A stretch of DNA of 57,239 nt from Burkholderiales bacterium (GCA_020848075.1 JADLAV010000017.1:1-57239); one strand, 5' to 3'; positions 20,997-30,132 are shown, counted from the first letter of the stretch. Translations and numbers: made by a program. The notes: a model not told the origin generated them from the sequence alone.

Positions 20997-22163
20997 CTAC
21001 GCGTAGCAGCGAAGCCTGCGCGAGAACTCCACCAGCGGACGGATCCCGGTCGCCTCGGCGCGCTGGCACCAGTCGTGCAGTTGCCGCACCAGCTGGTCGC
21101 GCGAGGCGTGCGAGCGCTCCCACAAGCCCATGAGCTCGCGGCGCATCGCGTAGGCGGTCGCCAGTGCCTTGCTCCGGGCGAGCCCTTCGACCAGCCGCGT
21201 GCGCTGGCTCTCCTCCAGCTTGCCCTCGTCGTGGGTCAGCCAGCGCTTGAGATGCCGCAGCGCTTCGGCGTCGTGTGGCGCGAGCCGCTTCAGCTCCTCG
21301 GCATAGGTCGCCTTCAGGGATCGCGCGTACTTGGCGAGCACGTCGTAGCGGTTCGCGATCACCGCCTGCAGCGTCTCCGGGTCGATCGCCTGCTTCGCGG
21401 CCGCGAAACGCGGCGTGGGCGCCACCTTCTTCACCTGCGCCAAGCGAAGCGACGCGAGGATCCGGATGTAAAGCCAGCCGATGTCGAACTCGTACCACTT
21501 GTTCGAGAGTTTGGCGGATGACGCGTAGGCGTGGTGGTTGTTGTGCAGCTCCTCGCCGCCGATCAGGATTCCGAGCGGGATGATGTTCGTGCTCGCGTCC
21601 GGCGTGTCCCAGTTGCGGTAGCCGAAGTAGTGCCCCAGGCCGTTGATGACGCCGGCCGCCCAGAACGGGATCCACACGACCTGCACCAGCAGGATCGCCA
21701 CCCCCGGCACGATGCCGAAGAGCGCGACGTTCGCGAGGCCCATCAGCGTGAGCCCGGTGAGGGTGATCCGCGAGTAGACATTGCGCTCGATCCAGTCGTC
21801 GGGCGTCCCGTGGCCGTACCGGATCATCGTCTCGGGATTGCGCGACTCCTTGACGTACAGGAACACGCCGCCCCACAGCACGCGGTTGATCCCGTAGATC
21901 CGCGGGCTGTGCGGATCCTCCGCGGTCTCGCACTTCGCATGGTGCTTGCGGTGGATCGCCGCCCACTCCTTGGTGACCATGCCGGTCGTCAGCCACAGCC
22001 AGAAGCGGAAGAAGTGCGACACCACCGGGTGCAGGTCGAGGGCGCGATGCGCCTGACAGCGATGGAGAAAGATCGTCACGGCCGCGATCGTGACGTGGGT
22101 GAGCGCGAGCGCGACGAGGGCGACGCCCCACCAGGGAAGATCGAACAGGCCGGAAAATAGCAT
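20997..22163 (-). CDS. Acyl-lipid/acyl-CoA delta-9-type fatty acid desaturase
   Basis: This membrane di-iron enzyme introduces double bonds into fatty acids. The three His boxes are HRCQAH, HRKHH and HNNHHAY, with paired hydrophobic spans around them. The product is 388 residues from the ATG at 22163; an ATG 8 codons earlier is possible. The C-terminal 130 residues are hydrophilic and helical, longer than minimal desaturases. It is convergent with rpmG. Confidence 0.9.
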   Translation of the reverse strand: MLFSGLFDLPWWGVALVALALTHVTIAAVTIFLHRCQAHRALDLHPVVSHFFRFWLWLTTGMVTKEWAAIHRKHHAKCETAEDPHSPRIYGINRVLWGGVFLYVKESRNPETMIRYGHGTPDDWIERNVYSRITLTGLTLMGLANVALFGIVPGVAILLVQVVWIPFWAAGVINGLGHYFGYRNWDTPDASTNIIPLGILIGGEELHNNHHAYASSAKLSNKWYEFDIGWLYIRILASLRLAQVKKVAPTPRFAAAKQAIDPETLQAVIANRYDVLAKYARSLKATYAEELKRLAPHDAEALRHLKRWLTHDEGKLEESQRTRLVEGLARSKALATAYAMRRELMGLWERSHASRDQLVRQLHDWCQRAEATGIRPLVEFSRRLRCYA

Positions 22164-22309
22164 TGGAGTCCGTTGTCTAGTCGTCATGAGCGGGGCAGAC
22201 GCTGCCCGTCGCTGCGGGGCGGATTCTACGGCATTTCAGTCGCGCCGCAACCGGACGGGCCGGGACAGCAGCGTCGCTGTCGAGGTCACTGAATCCTGGG
22301 GGTGGCGCT

Positions 22310-22894
22310 TCACGGACGCGGCACGGAGTGCCGTCCGCCGTAGGGCAGCGCTTCGGCGCGGCGGCGCTCCCAATTGGCGAGATAGGCGAGCGCGAGCTCG
22401 CGGTTGCGACGGAAGATGATCAGGTTCTCCGCGTTGCGCCGCTGGGCCGCAGAGGTCCAGTTGTAGCTGCCGGTGATCACGGCGCTCTCGCGCGTGTCGG
22501 CGTCGATGACCATCACCTTGCTGTGCGCGGCGGCGTAACGGACCTCCAGCCAGATCGGGATGCCGGCGGCGGCGAGCTCGGGAATGCGGGTGAACTCGCC
22601 GCCGTAGGTCTGCTCGCGGTCGGCGGTGACGGCGACGTCGACGCCGCGGCGCTTCGCCGCGACGAGCGCCCGCACGATGGCGCGGCTCGTGAACGTGAAC
22701 GCCTGCACCCGGATCTGGCGCCGCGCGGCGTCGATCGCCGCGACCACCAACGCCTCCGCGTCATCGAACGGCGGGAAGGCGAGTTGCACGGTGCCCGCCG
22801 CGGCGAGCTCGCGCGGCGGCTCGCCGTACGCCAGCGCGGATGCGGCGAGCAGCGCGCAGGCGACCCCGGCTGCCGCGAGCGCCCGGGCCTTCAC
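22310..22894 (-). CDS. Secreted phospholipase D-like (HKD) nuclease-family protein
   Basis: The product has a signal peptide (VKARALAAAGVACALLAASALA) and one HKD motif, HSKVMVIDADTRESAVITGSYNWT, in 194 residues. Single-HKD proteins of this size (Nuc-like) are periplasmic phosphodiesterases that dimerise to form the active site. The GTG start overlaps the rsmB stop (GTGA), so it is translationally coupled to a cytoplasmic rRNA methyltransferase, an odd pairing. The substrate is unknown. Confidence 0.85.
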   Translation of the reverse strand: MKARALAAAGVACALLAASALAYGEPPRELAAAGTVQLAFPPFDDAEALVVAAIDAARRQIRVQAFTFTSRAIVRALVAAKRRGVDVAVTADREQTYGGEFTRIPELAAAGIPIWLEVRYAAAHSKVMVIDADTRESAVITGSYNWTSAAQRRNAENLIIFRRNRELALAYLANWERRRAEALPYGGRHSVPRP

Positions 22895-24216
22895 GCGGTC
22901 CGCTCCAGCAACGCGGCGAAAAATCCGTCGGTGCCGTGCACGTGCGGCAGCAGCCGCAGGTAGCCATCTGCCTCCGCGGCCCCCGGCGCGGGCGGAATCC
23001 GGATGCCCGCCGCCGCGAGCGCCGCTTGCGCCGGCGTGACGCGGAATCCGGAGTGGGCGGCCAGGAACGCCGCGACGATCGCCTCGTTTTCCTCGGCGAG
23101 CAGGCTGCACGTCGCGTACACGAGCCACCCGCCGGAACGCACGAGCGCTGCGGCCGCGGTGAGGATCGACGCCTGCTTCCCCGTCATCTCCGAAACCGAC
23201 CCCGGGCTCTGCCGCCACTTCAGGTCCGGATTCCTGCGCAGCGTGCCGAGCCCGCTGCACGGCGCATCCACCAGCACGCGGTCGATCTTGCCGCCGAGCC
23301 GCTTGAGCCGCGGATCCCGCTCGGACGCAATGCGCTGCGGGTGAACGTTCGAGAGCCCCGATCGCGCGAGGCGGGGCTTCAGCTCGGCGAGCCGCCGGTC
23401 GGACACGTCGAACGCATACACACGGCCGGTCGAGCGCATCGCGGCAGCGAGCGCCAGTGCCTTGCCGCCCGCGCCCGCGCAGAAGTCCACCACCATCTCG
23501 CCCCGGCGCGCGCCGACGAGCTGGCACACCAGCTGGCTCGCTTCGTCCTGCACCTCGATCGCGCCGGTGAGGAACAGGCGATGGCGATTGAGGGGCGGGC
23601 GACCGGCGATGCGGATCCCGACCGGCGAGAAGGGCGTCGGCGTTGCCGCCATGCCGTCCTCCAGGAGCGCGCGCAGGGCCGCCGCCCGATCGATCCTGAC
23701 GACGTTCACCCGCAGGTCGAGCGGCGCCGGACCCTGGAGCACGCGAGCGAGCGCGAGAAGCTCGTCATCGGAATATGCAGCGCGCAGGCGCTCGATGATC
23801 CAGTCGGGGAGATCGCAGGCAACGGCGAAGGGGACCTCGCCGCGCTCCGCGCCCTTCAGCTCGGCGAGCCAGCGCGCCTCATCCGGCGTCGCGACGTCAT
23901 CGAGCGCCCGCAGGCTGAATCCGCCGAGCTGAGCCAATGCGGCGAGGGCGAGACGCCGCGGATCGCCGGCGGCACCGCGATGCTCGAGCAGGCGCTTGCG
24001 GCGCAGCGCGGCGTACACGGTCTCGGCGATCAGCGCGCGCTCGTTCTGGCCGAGCTTGGGATGCGCGCGGAAGAACCCCGAGAGAACCCCGTCCGCCGGG
24101 CGTTCCAGCCGGAAGACCTGCGCGAGCGCCGCGACCAACTGCTCGAAGAGCCTCGGCGTCAGGCGCGAGGCGCTGGCTCCCCCACCGCTCTGCCGGCTCG
24201 ACGTTGCCCGCTTCAC
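22891..24216 (-). CDS. rsmB: RsmB/Sun-type rRNA cytosine-C5 methyltransferase
   Basis: This SAM-dependent enzyme most likely methylates C967 of 16S rRNA. The N-terminal 150 residues form the helical RNA-binding part. The catalytic domain has the SAM motif VVDFCAGAGGKALALA, the DAPCSGLGTLRRNPDLKWR motif with one catalytic Cys and ATCSLLAEENEA with the other. It has 441 residues from a GTG that overlaps the purN stop. Its place after purN is conserved in betaproteobacteria. Confidence 0.9.
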   Translation of the reverse strand: MKRATSSRQSGGGASASRLTPRLFEQLVAALAQVFRLERPADGVLSGFFRAHPKLGQNERALIAETVYAALRRKRLLEHRGAAGDPRRLALAALAQLGGFSLRALDDVATPDEARWLAELKGAERGEVPFAVACDLPDWIIERLRAAYSDDELLALARVLQGPAPLDLRVNVVRIDRAAALRALLEDGMAATPTPFSPVGIRIAGRPPLNRHRLFLTGAIEVQDEASQLVCQLVGARRGEMVVDFCAGAGGKALALAAAMRSTGRVYAFDVSDRRLAELKPRLARSGLSNVHPQRIASERDPRLKRLGGKIDRVLVDAPCSGLGTLRRNPDLKWRQSPGSVSEMTGKQASILTAAAALVRSGGWLVYATCSLLAEENEAIVAAFLAAHSGFRVTPAQAALAAAGIRIPPAPGAAEADGYLRLLPHVHGTDGFFAALLERTA

Positions 24217-24848
24217 TCGGGCACGGGCTCGGCGGGCGCGAACAGGTACTGGGCTTCGCGCGCCCCGGCGAGGTGCACGACGCCGCCGGAGATCGCGAGG
24301 CGGCCCGCGAGGAACCATCGGATCGCGCGAGGATAGATCACGTGCTCCTGCGCCAGCACGCGGTCCGCGAGACGGCCGGCGTCGTCCCCGGGGAGCACCG
24401 GCACCGCCGCCTGAACCACGATCGGCCCATGGTCGAGCGCGGGCGTGGCGAAGTGCACCGTAGCGCCGTGCACTTTCACGCCTGCGGCGAGCGCAGCCTC
24501 GTGCGTGTGCAGGCCGGGGAAGGCCGGGAGGAGCGACGGGTGAACGTTCATCAGGCGATCCGAGAATCGCCCGACGAAGGACGGGGTGAGGATGCGCATG
24601 AATCCCGCCATCGCCACGAGCCGCGGCGCGTACCGTTCGATGGCCGCGGCGAGCGCGTCGTCGAACGCCTCGCGCGATGCGTAGGCGCGGTGCTCGACGA
24701 TCTCTGCCGGAATGCCGCGGCTGCGCGCGTACTCGAGTCCGGCCGCGTCCGCGCGGTTGCTGACCACTGCGACGACCGGCAAGCCGGCGTCGACGATCGA
24801 CCGCATGTTGCTGCCGCGCCCCGAGATCAGCACCACGATCCCGTCCAT
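24213..24848 (-). CDS. purN: Phosphoribosylglycinamide formyltransferase
   Basis: PurN transfers a formyl group from 10-formyl-THF to GAR in purine synthesis. The phosphate-binding start VVLISGRGSNM, the catalytic region MAGFMRILTPSFV, the NVHPSLLPAFPG motif with its catalytic His, and the later Asp in LDHGPIV are present. It has 211 residues. It is first in the purN-rsmB-PLD set, each gene overlapping the next by 4 bases. Confidence 0.97.
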   Translation of the reverse strand: MDGIVVLISGRGSNMRSIVDAGLPVVAVVSNRADAAGLEYARSRGIPAEIVEHRAYASREAFDDALAAAIERYAPRLVAMAGFMRILTPSFVGRFSDRLMNVHPSLLPAFPGLHTHEAALAAGVKVHGATVHFATPALDHGPIVVQAAVPVLPGDDAGRLADRVLAQEHVIYPRAIRWFLAGRLAISGGVVHLAGAREAQYLFAPAEPVPE

Positions 24849-25008
24849 ACCGCTCCCGCCGCGTCGCTTCCGAGGCCGCGATGATAGCCGGATCCCCGCT
24901 GTCGGATGCGCGCGAGCCCGACGACATCGCCTTCCTGCCCATCAGGGCAAATCGAAGAGCAGCGCTCCGGCTGCGGCCCGCGCTCGTGCGCCTTCGCGAC
25001 TCACCCGG

Positions 25009-25386
25009 TCAGGCGCTTGGCGAATCGCCGCCCTGGGCGGCGATCTCGCGCCGGACTTCGTCCATGTCGACGGCCTTCGCCGCCTTCAGCACTTCCTCGA
25101 GCATCGGCGGTGGCAGAGCGCCCGCCTCGGCGTAGAGGATCACGCGCTCGCGGAAGAACATGAGCGTCGGAATCGAGCGGATGTTGAACGCCGCAGCGAG
25201 CGCCTGCTGCTCCTCGGTGTTCACCTTCGCGAAGACCACGTCGGCGTGCCGCTCGGAAGCGGCCTCGAAGGTCGGCGCGAACGACCGGCACGGTGCGCAC
25301 CACGGCGCCCAGAAATCCACGACGACCATGTCGTTGTCGCTGACGATCTGCTCGAAATTCTCCTGATTCAGCTCCAGCGTGGCCAC
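25009..25386 (-). CDS. Thioredoxin family protein
   Basis: This thioredoxin-fold protein of 125 residues has the active site WCAPC instead of the usual WCGPC, the cis-Pro in SIPTLMFF, and a charged C-terminal extension of about 15 residues past the fold. It has no signal peptide from the GTG at 25386, so it should act in the cytoplasm. The longer frame upstream has no conserved sequence. The Gly-to-Ala change should alter its redox potential, but this is inference. Confidence 0.85.
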   Translation of the reverse strand: MATLELNQENFEQIVSDNDMVVVDFWAPWCAPCRSFAPTFEAASERHADVVFAKVNTEEQQALAAAFNIRSIPTLMFFRERVILYAEAGALPPPMLEEVLKAAKAVDMDEVRREIAAQGGDSPSA

Positions 25387-25495
25387 GCGTGCGATTCTCG
25401 ATCCGCTCTCGGCCGCGCAGTATAGCAGCGCATCGATCGGCAAGCCGCCGCAGCGCGGCGGCCGGCGCGGATCCGCGGCATGATGCGGCGTGACC

Positions 25496-26434
25496 ATGCC
25501 GCTCGCTTCCGCCGTATCGACACGCTACCGGGGCCGCTTCGCGCCCTCGCCCACCGGCCCGCTGCACTTCGGCTCGCTCGTCGCCGCGGTCGGCAGCCGC
25601 GCGGACGCCCGGGCGCACGGCGGCGACTGGCTCGTGCGCATCGAGGACCTCGACGTTGCGCGGGAATCGCCCGGTGCGGCCGACGCGATCCTGCGCGCGC
25701 TCGAGGCGCTCGGCATGGGGTGGGACGGCGCGGTGATATACCAGAGCCGCCGCGCCGACGCCTATCGGGCGGCGCTCGCACGCCTGACGAGCGCGGGACT
25801 CACCTATCCCTGCGGCTGCTCGCGTAAGGAGATCGCCGATTCGGCAGTGTGCTTCGGCGACACTGTCGCCGCGCGGGCGGATAGCCCGCGCGAGCAGATC
25901 TATCCGGGCACCTGCCGAAACGGACTGCCCCCGGGGCGCGCGCCCCGAGCGATCCGCTGCCGGGTGGACAACCGGCCGATCGATTTCGAGGACGCCGTGC
26001 AGGGCGCGGTGCGGCAGTGTCTTGCCCGCGAGGTCGGCGACTTCGTCCTGTTGCGCGCCGATGGCGTCTATGCCTATCAGCTCGCGGTCGTCGTCGACGA
26101 CGCCGAGCAGGGCCTCACCGACGTCGTGCGCGGTGCCGATCTGCTCGATTCGACCCCGCGCCAGATCCATCTGCAGCGGGCGCTCGGCTACCCCGTTCCA
26201 CGCTATTGCCACCTGCCGGTGGCCACCGACGCGCGTGGCGACAAGCTCTCCAAGCAGACGCGCGCCGCGCCGATCGATCCAGGCCGCCCGTTCGAGGCGC
26301 TGGCGCGGGCCCTCGCTTTCCTCGGTCATGCGCCGCCCGCGGACCTGGGCGATGTCGAGGCGTTGTGGGCTTGGGCGACCGATCGGTGGGACCGCGCGCG
26401 CATTCCACGCGCGCGGGCGGCGAGCGTCGCATAG
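25496..26434 (+). CDS. gluQ: Glutamyl-Q tRNA(Asp) synthetase
   Basis: This paralogue of GluRS attaches Glu to queuosine in tRNA(Asp). It has the catalytic domain only: RFAPSPTGPLHFGSLVAA (HIGH-like), a zinc site with Cys in YPCGCSR and GTC, and KLSKQ in place of KMSKS. It lacks the anticodon-binding domain, which separates it from GltX. The length is 312 residues from the ATG at 25496. It is convergent with the EamA gene. Confidence 0.95.
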   Translation: MPLASAVSTRYRGRFAPSPTGPLHFGSLVAAVGSRADARAHGGDWLVRIEDLDVARESPGAADAILRALEALGMGWDGAVIYQSRRADAYRAALARLTSAGLTYPCGCSRKEIADSAVCFGDTVAARADSPREQIYPGTCRNGLPPGRAPRAIRCRVDNRPIDFEDAVQGAVRQCLAREVGDFVLLRADGVYAYQLAVVVDDAEQGLTDVVRGADLLDSTPRQIHLQRALGYPVPRYCHLPVATDARGDKLSKQTRAAPIDPGRPFEALARALAFLGHAPPADLGDVEALWAWATDRWDRARIPRARAASVA

Positions 26435-26446
26435 CCTCCGCCAGCC

Positions 26447-27382
26447 TCACGGCTCGGCGGGCGGCAAGGTATCTGCCACGGCCGTTGAGCTGCCGCGCTG
26501 CGGCACCAGCACGGTCGCGATCGACAGGCTGACCAGGACGAGCGCCAGGTAGTCGAGCCACGACGGCCGTTCGCCGAGCACCGCCATGCCGCTGAACACG
26601 CCGACGACCGGGGTCATGAGCACCGCGATGCTCGAGGCGCCGACGCTCGCGGTGCGCGCGATCTTCATCCACGCCCAGAAACAGAAGATGAATGCGACGA
26701 AGATGTTGTAGAGGGTGGCGAACAGCGGCCCGGCCGAGAGGCCAAGGAGGTTGAAGCTGCCCGGCTCGACGAAGAGCGCGGTCGCGAGGATCGGTATCCC
26801 GCCGATGGTCATCTGCCAGGCGGTGAACGACGACACCGGCAGCCCGACGGGCCAGCGCTTGATCATGATCGTGCCGAGCGCCCAGGTGATTGCGGCCGCG
26901 ACCAGGAGCAGCGCGCCGAGGGGCGCGCGTCCGACCGCGTGCACCTCGCCGCCGAGCAGCGTCAGCATGCCCGCGAGTCCGATCGTCATGCCAAGCAGCC
27001 GGCGGCCCGTCAGCGGCTCCTTCAGCAACCACACCGAGAGCGGCACGCTCCACACGGGCATCGTGTAGCCGAGGATCGCTGCCCGCCCCGAAGGCAGCAG
27101 CGGGATGCCGTAGATCACGAAGATATTCCAGCACGTCATGTTGACGAGCGCGATCGCCGTGAGCCGCCCCCACTGTCCGTCGGGCACGCGCATCGAAAGC
27201 CGATTGACGCGCGCGATCGCGAAGAGCCCGATCGCGCCGCCGGCCAGGCACCACGCCCGAAAATGCATCGGCGCCAGCTCGGTGAGCGCGAGCTTCATCA
27301 TCGGCCAGTTGAACCCCCAGCCGAGGGTGAGGAGCAGGAGCAGGCCGATCAGCTGGGGCGGGAAGCCGGCGTGGTCGCGCAT
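26447..27382 (-). CDS. EamA/DMT superfamily transporter
   Basis: This is an inner-membrane protein with about ten hydrophobic helices in two EamA repeats (311 residues from the ATG at 27382). Members export amino acids or other metabolites; the substrate cannot be told. It follows the GalT-like gene by 7 bases, so it is probably cotranscribed with it and the thioesterase. Confidence 0.88.
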   Translation of the reverse strand: MRDHAGFPPQLIGLLLLLTLGWGFNWPMMKLALTELAPMHFRAWCLAGGAIGLFAIARVNRLSMRVPDGQWGRLTAIALVNMTCWNIFVIYGIPLLPSGRAAILGYTMPVWSVPLSVWLLKEPLTGRRLLGMTIGLAGMLTLLGGEVHAVGRAPLGALLLVAAAITWALGTIMIKRWPVGLPVSSFTAWQMTIGGIPILATALFVEPGSFNLLGLSAGPLFATLYNIFVAFIFCFWAWMKIARTASVGASSIAVLMTPVVGVFSGMAVLGERPSWLDYLALVLVSLSIATVLVPQRGSSTAVADTLPPAEP

Positions 27383-27389
27383 CGGCGGC

Positions 27390-28445
27390 TCAGTGCTCCT
27401 GACTGGCGGACCAGGCTTCGCGCAGCCGTGCCGCAACGTCCTCCGGATAGGTCATCGAGAACCGCTCCTCCAGCAGGAGGTGCATGTACGCGACGTCGGA
27501 GACATGCAGCCGCGGATTCAGGTAGAAGCGGGGCAGGAGGCGCGCGGTGAGCGCGTGCCGGCGGGGACGACGGCCGAACGCGTCGGGCATCAGGCAGAGA
27601 TTGAAGCTCCACAAGCCCTGCGCGGCGAGTCCGCGCAGCACGCGCACGAGCCCGTTCGCGAACGCGGCGATGTCGGCGTCGGTGAGCTCGGTCACCGCGG
27701 CCCGCCCGGCGAAGACGGCCGCAGCATCGCCGAGAAGACCGCTCGGCGCGAACGGCGCGAGCCACGCGATCCCGCCCTCCTCGCCGATCCAGCGCGGGCC
27801 ATCGCGCTCGGCCTCCAGCAGCTCCGCGGCGAAGGGCCGCCCGCGGCGCGCGAGCCACGCCTCCGCGGCCGCAAGCTCGCGGCGCAGGGCGTTCGGCACG
27901 CTCGCCGTTGCGACGACCTGCATGTGCGGGTGCACCTGCGAGCCACCCGACGCGGGCATGTAGTTCCAGGTCACGATGCCGTAACCGGCGCCGCCGGCAA
28001 CCCCTGCTGCCGCGATGCGCAGAAAATCGCGCGCGGCAGCCAGCCCGTCGACGATCGCCTGCGTGGGCACCGCATCCATCGCGAAGAAGTGCTCGGGACA
28101 CATCGCGGCGACGCCCGAGACATCGTCGTACGGAAAGAGATTCGGAAACACCACGGCGCCGCCCCGTCGCAGGCGTCCGCCGGCGATCAGCTCCTCCGGG
28201 AACCGCGGCGTCACCGCCTCGATCCGCTCCGGGCAGAACGGGCACTCGGTGCGCGTGGCGGCAGCCATCTCCGCGAGGTCGGGAGGCCGGGTGTCGTTGT
28301 ACGCGAAGTGGCAGATCCGCGCCGAGTTCCCTGTGAGCGGATCGAAGCGCACCTCGCTCTCCACCTCGACGGCCGCAAATCCACGGCGTGGATCGTGCAG
28401 CCGGGCGCGCTTCTTCTCGGCGCGAAACTCGATCGAATCGCCCAC
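27390..28445 (-). CDS. GalT-like (HIT superfamily) nucleotidylyltransferase
   Basis: The protein carries a CPFCP zinc-site motif near residue 60, GGAGYGIVTWNYMPASGGSQVHPHMQVV with the HPH nucleophile motif of galactose-1-phosphate uridylyltransferases, and a second half with similar fold. It has 351 residues from a GTG 10 bases after the thioesterase stop. No galK, galE or other sugar genes are nearby, so the true substrate is open; related ADP/UDP-sugar phosphorylases are alternatives. Confidence 0.8.
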   Translation of the reverse strand: MGDSIEFRAEKKRARLHDPRRGFAAVEVESEVRFDPLTGNSARICHFAYNDTRPPDLAEMAAATRTECPFCPERIEAVTPRFPEELIAGGRLRRGGAVVFPNLFPYDDVSGVAAMCPEHFFAMDAVPTQAIVDGLAAARDFLRIAAAGVAGGAGYGIVTWNYMPASGGSQVHPHMQVVATASVPNALRRELAAAEAWLARRGRPFAAELLEAERDGPRWIGEEGGIAWLAPFAPSGLLGDAAAVFAGRAAVTELTDADIAAFANGLVRVLRGLAAQGLWSFNLCLMPDAFGRRPRRHALTARLLPRFYLNPRLHVSDVAYMHLLLEERFSMTYPEDVAARLREAWSASQEH

Positions 28446-28455
28446 GCGCGCCGCC

Positions 28456-28890
28456 CTAGACCGTAAGCAGCGCGAGCGCGGCGCGCCACTCGGCGGGCAG
28501 CGGCGCCGGCCGGCCGGTGCCGCGATCGACGTACACGTGGACGAAGTGCCCTTGCGCCGACGCGGCCCGCTCGTCGTTGCGGAACAGCGCGATCTCGTAG
28601 CGCACGCTCGAGGCCCCGACACGCGCCACCCGCAGGCCCGCGTGTACCACGTCGGGAAAGCTGATCGGGCTGAAATAGCTGCACTGGGTGTCCACCACGA
28701 GCCCGATGACCGGACCGGCGACGATGTCCAGCACGCCGGCCTCGAGGAGGTACTGGTTCACCACCGTGTCGAAGTAGGCGTAGTAGACGACATTGTTCAC
28801 GTGCGCGTAGACGTCGTTGTCCATCCAGCGCGTGGTGATGGTGCGGAAATGCCCGAAATCGGCGCGCGTCCTGGGGATGGGCTTGTTCAT
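28456..28890 (-). CDS. Hotdog-fold acyl-CoA thioesterase (4HBT family)
   Basis: This 144-residue protein has the 4-hydroxybenzoyl-CoA thioesterase pattern RWMDNDVYAHVNNVVYYAYFDTVVN with the catalytic Asp, and the later strand SYFSPISFPD. It most likely hydrolyses acyl-CoA esters in the cytoplasm. It is probably the first gene of a thioesterase, GalT-like, EamA transcript unit. Confidence 0.92.
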   Translation of the reverse strand: MNKPIPRTRADFGHFRTITTRWMDNDVYAHVNNVVYYAYFDTVVNQYLLEAGVLDIVAGPVIGLVVDTQCSYFSPISFPDVVHAGLRVARVGASSVRYEIALFRNDERAASAQGHFVHVYVDRGTGRPAPLPAEWRAALALLTV

Positions 28891-28944
28891 CTGACTCGCG
28901 GTGTGGCGCGCCTCGCTCGCTCCGGCCGATTCTAGCAGCCGCGC

Positions 28945-29820
28945 TCAGCGCGCCACGACCAGGGCCACGCCGACCACGGCGACCGCCATGCCGGCCACGG
29001 CGGTGGCGCTCAGCGTCTCGCCGAAGACGAAGTACGCGATCAGCGCCGTCACGGGCGGAACGAGATAGAAGAGGCTCGCGACGCGCGTTGCGGCGCCGCG
29101 CCGGATGAGCAGCGTGAGGAGCGAGATCGCGCCGAGCGACAGCACGATCACGAGCCATGCCACCGCGAACACGAATTCGCCCGTCCACCGAACCTCGCGC
29201 GCCTCGAAGGCGATCGCGAAGGGCGCGACGACCAGGGCGGCCGCCACGAATTGGATCACGCTCCCGGTTCTGAGATCGAACGCGCCGCAATAGCGCTTCT
29301 GGTAGAGCGTGCCAGCAGTGATCGACGCGAGCGCGATGATCGTCATCGCCACGCTCGCGCTGCTCAGAGCGGCGACGGCCACCTTGTCGAGAACGACGAG
29401 GCCGACCCCGCCCAGTCCGAGCGCAAGCCCGAGCCACTGGCGCGCGGACACCGCCTCGCGCAGGATCCGGGCGGCCGCGAGCGCGGTGAGCAACGGCTGC
29501 AATCCGACGATCAGCGCTGCCAGCCCGGTGGACATCCCGAGGTCCATCGCGGCAAAGACCCCGCCGAGATACCCGCCATGCAGCAGCATGCCGGTGACGG
29601 CGATGTGCACGATCTGGCGGCCGGAGGCGGGCCACGGGGCGCGCAGCGCGATCGCGGCCGGGAGCATGAGCGCGACGACGAGCGCGAACCGGATCAGCAG
29701 GAACGTCGCCGGCGGCGCGTACGGCAAGCCGAACCGCGCGCCGATGAACCCGGTCGCCCACAGAAACACGAATGCCCCTGGCATCAGCCGGATCCAGGGC
29801 CGCTCGGTGCCGCCGCTCAT
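28945..29820 (-). CDS. EamA/DMT superfamily transporter (second)
   Basis: A second ten-helix EamA-type exporter, 291 residues, with the start MSGGTERPWIRLMPGAFVFLWATGFIGARFGLPYAPP. It is only distantly related in sequence to the gene at 26447. The substrate is unknown. It lies upstream of the thioesterase on the same strand with a 54-base gap. Confidence 0.9.
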   Translation of the reverse strand: MSGGTERPWIRLMPGAFVFLWATGFIGARFGLPYAPPATFLLIRFALVVALMLPAAIALRAPWPASGRQIVHIAVTGMLLHGGYLGGVFAAMDLGMSTGLAALIVGLQPLLTALAAARILREAVSARQWLGLALGLGGVGLVVLDKVAVAALSSASVAMTIIALASITAGTLYQKRYCGAFDLRTGSVIQFVAAALVVAPFAIAFEAREVRWTGEFVFAVAWLVIVLSLGAISLLTLLIRRGAATRVASLFYLVPPVTALIAYFVFGETLSATAVAGMAVAVVGVALVVAR

Positions 29821-29934
29821 CGTTCGGCCCGCCGCCGGGACCGGTCGCGTCCGCGCCCGGGGCCGCCCCCCAATCCGCGAGCCTCCGCAACCCCTTGATC
29901 CGCAATACTAAAAAATTCTACCCTGCAGCCTATG

Positions 29935-30040
29935 GTGCGTCGCACAAAAAATTCTTGACTTCTCATGGCCTGATTGTAGAATTCGATTTGTGCAGTGCAA
30001 TATCCGGTAGCTTTCGCGTGAGTCGGATTGTGCGATGCAC
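29935..30040 (+). promoter_or_regulatory. Three repeated GTGC-N3-GCA operator-like sites before the phasin gene
   Basis: GTGCGTCGCAC (29935-29945), GTGCAGTGCAA (29990-30000) and GTGCGATGCAC (30030-30040) share GTGC-N3-GCAM. They flank and follow the phasin promoter. Their TGC-rich form resembles sites described for the PHA regulator PhaR, so phasin repression by PhaR is likely, by analogy. Confidence 0.5.
29955..29982 (+). promoter_or_regulatory. Sigma-70-type promoter of the phasin gene
   Basis: TTGACT (29955-29960) and TAGAAT (29977-29982) are separated by 16 bases in a locally AT-rich stretch. The predicted leader is about 140 bases and includes the second and third GTGC-N3-GCA sites. Confidence 0.65.
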
Positions 30041-30132
30041 TAGGGACTCAGACGAAAGCTCGTCACAGGATCGGGAAGCAGGAACGGATCGCAGCCACCG
30101 CATTTTGCGGAACAGCCCACAGGAGAGTAACC

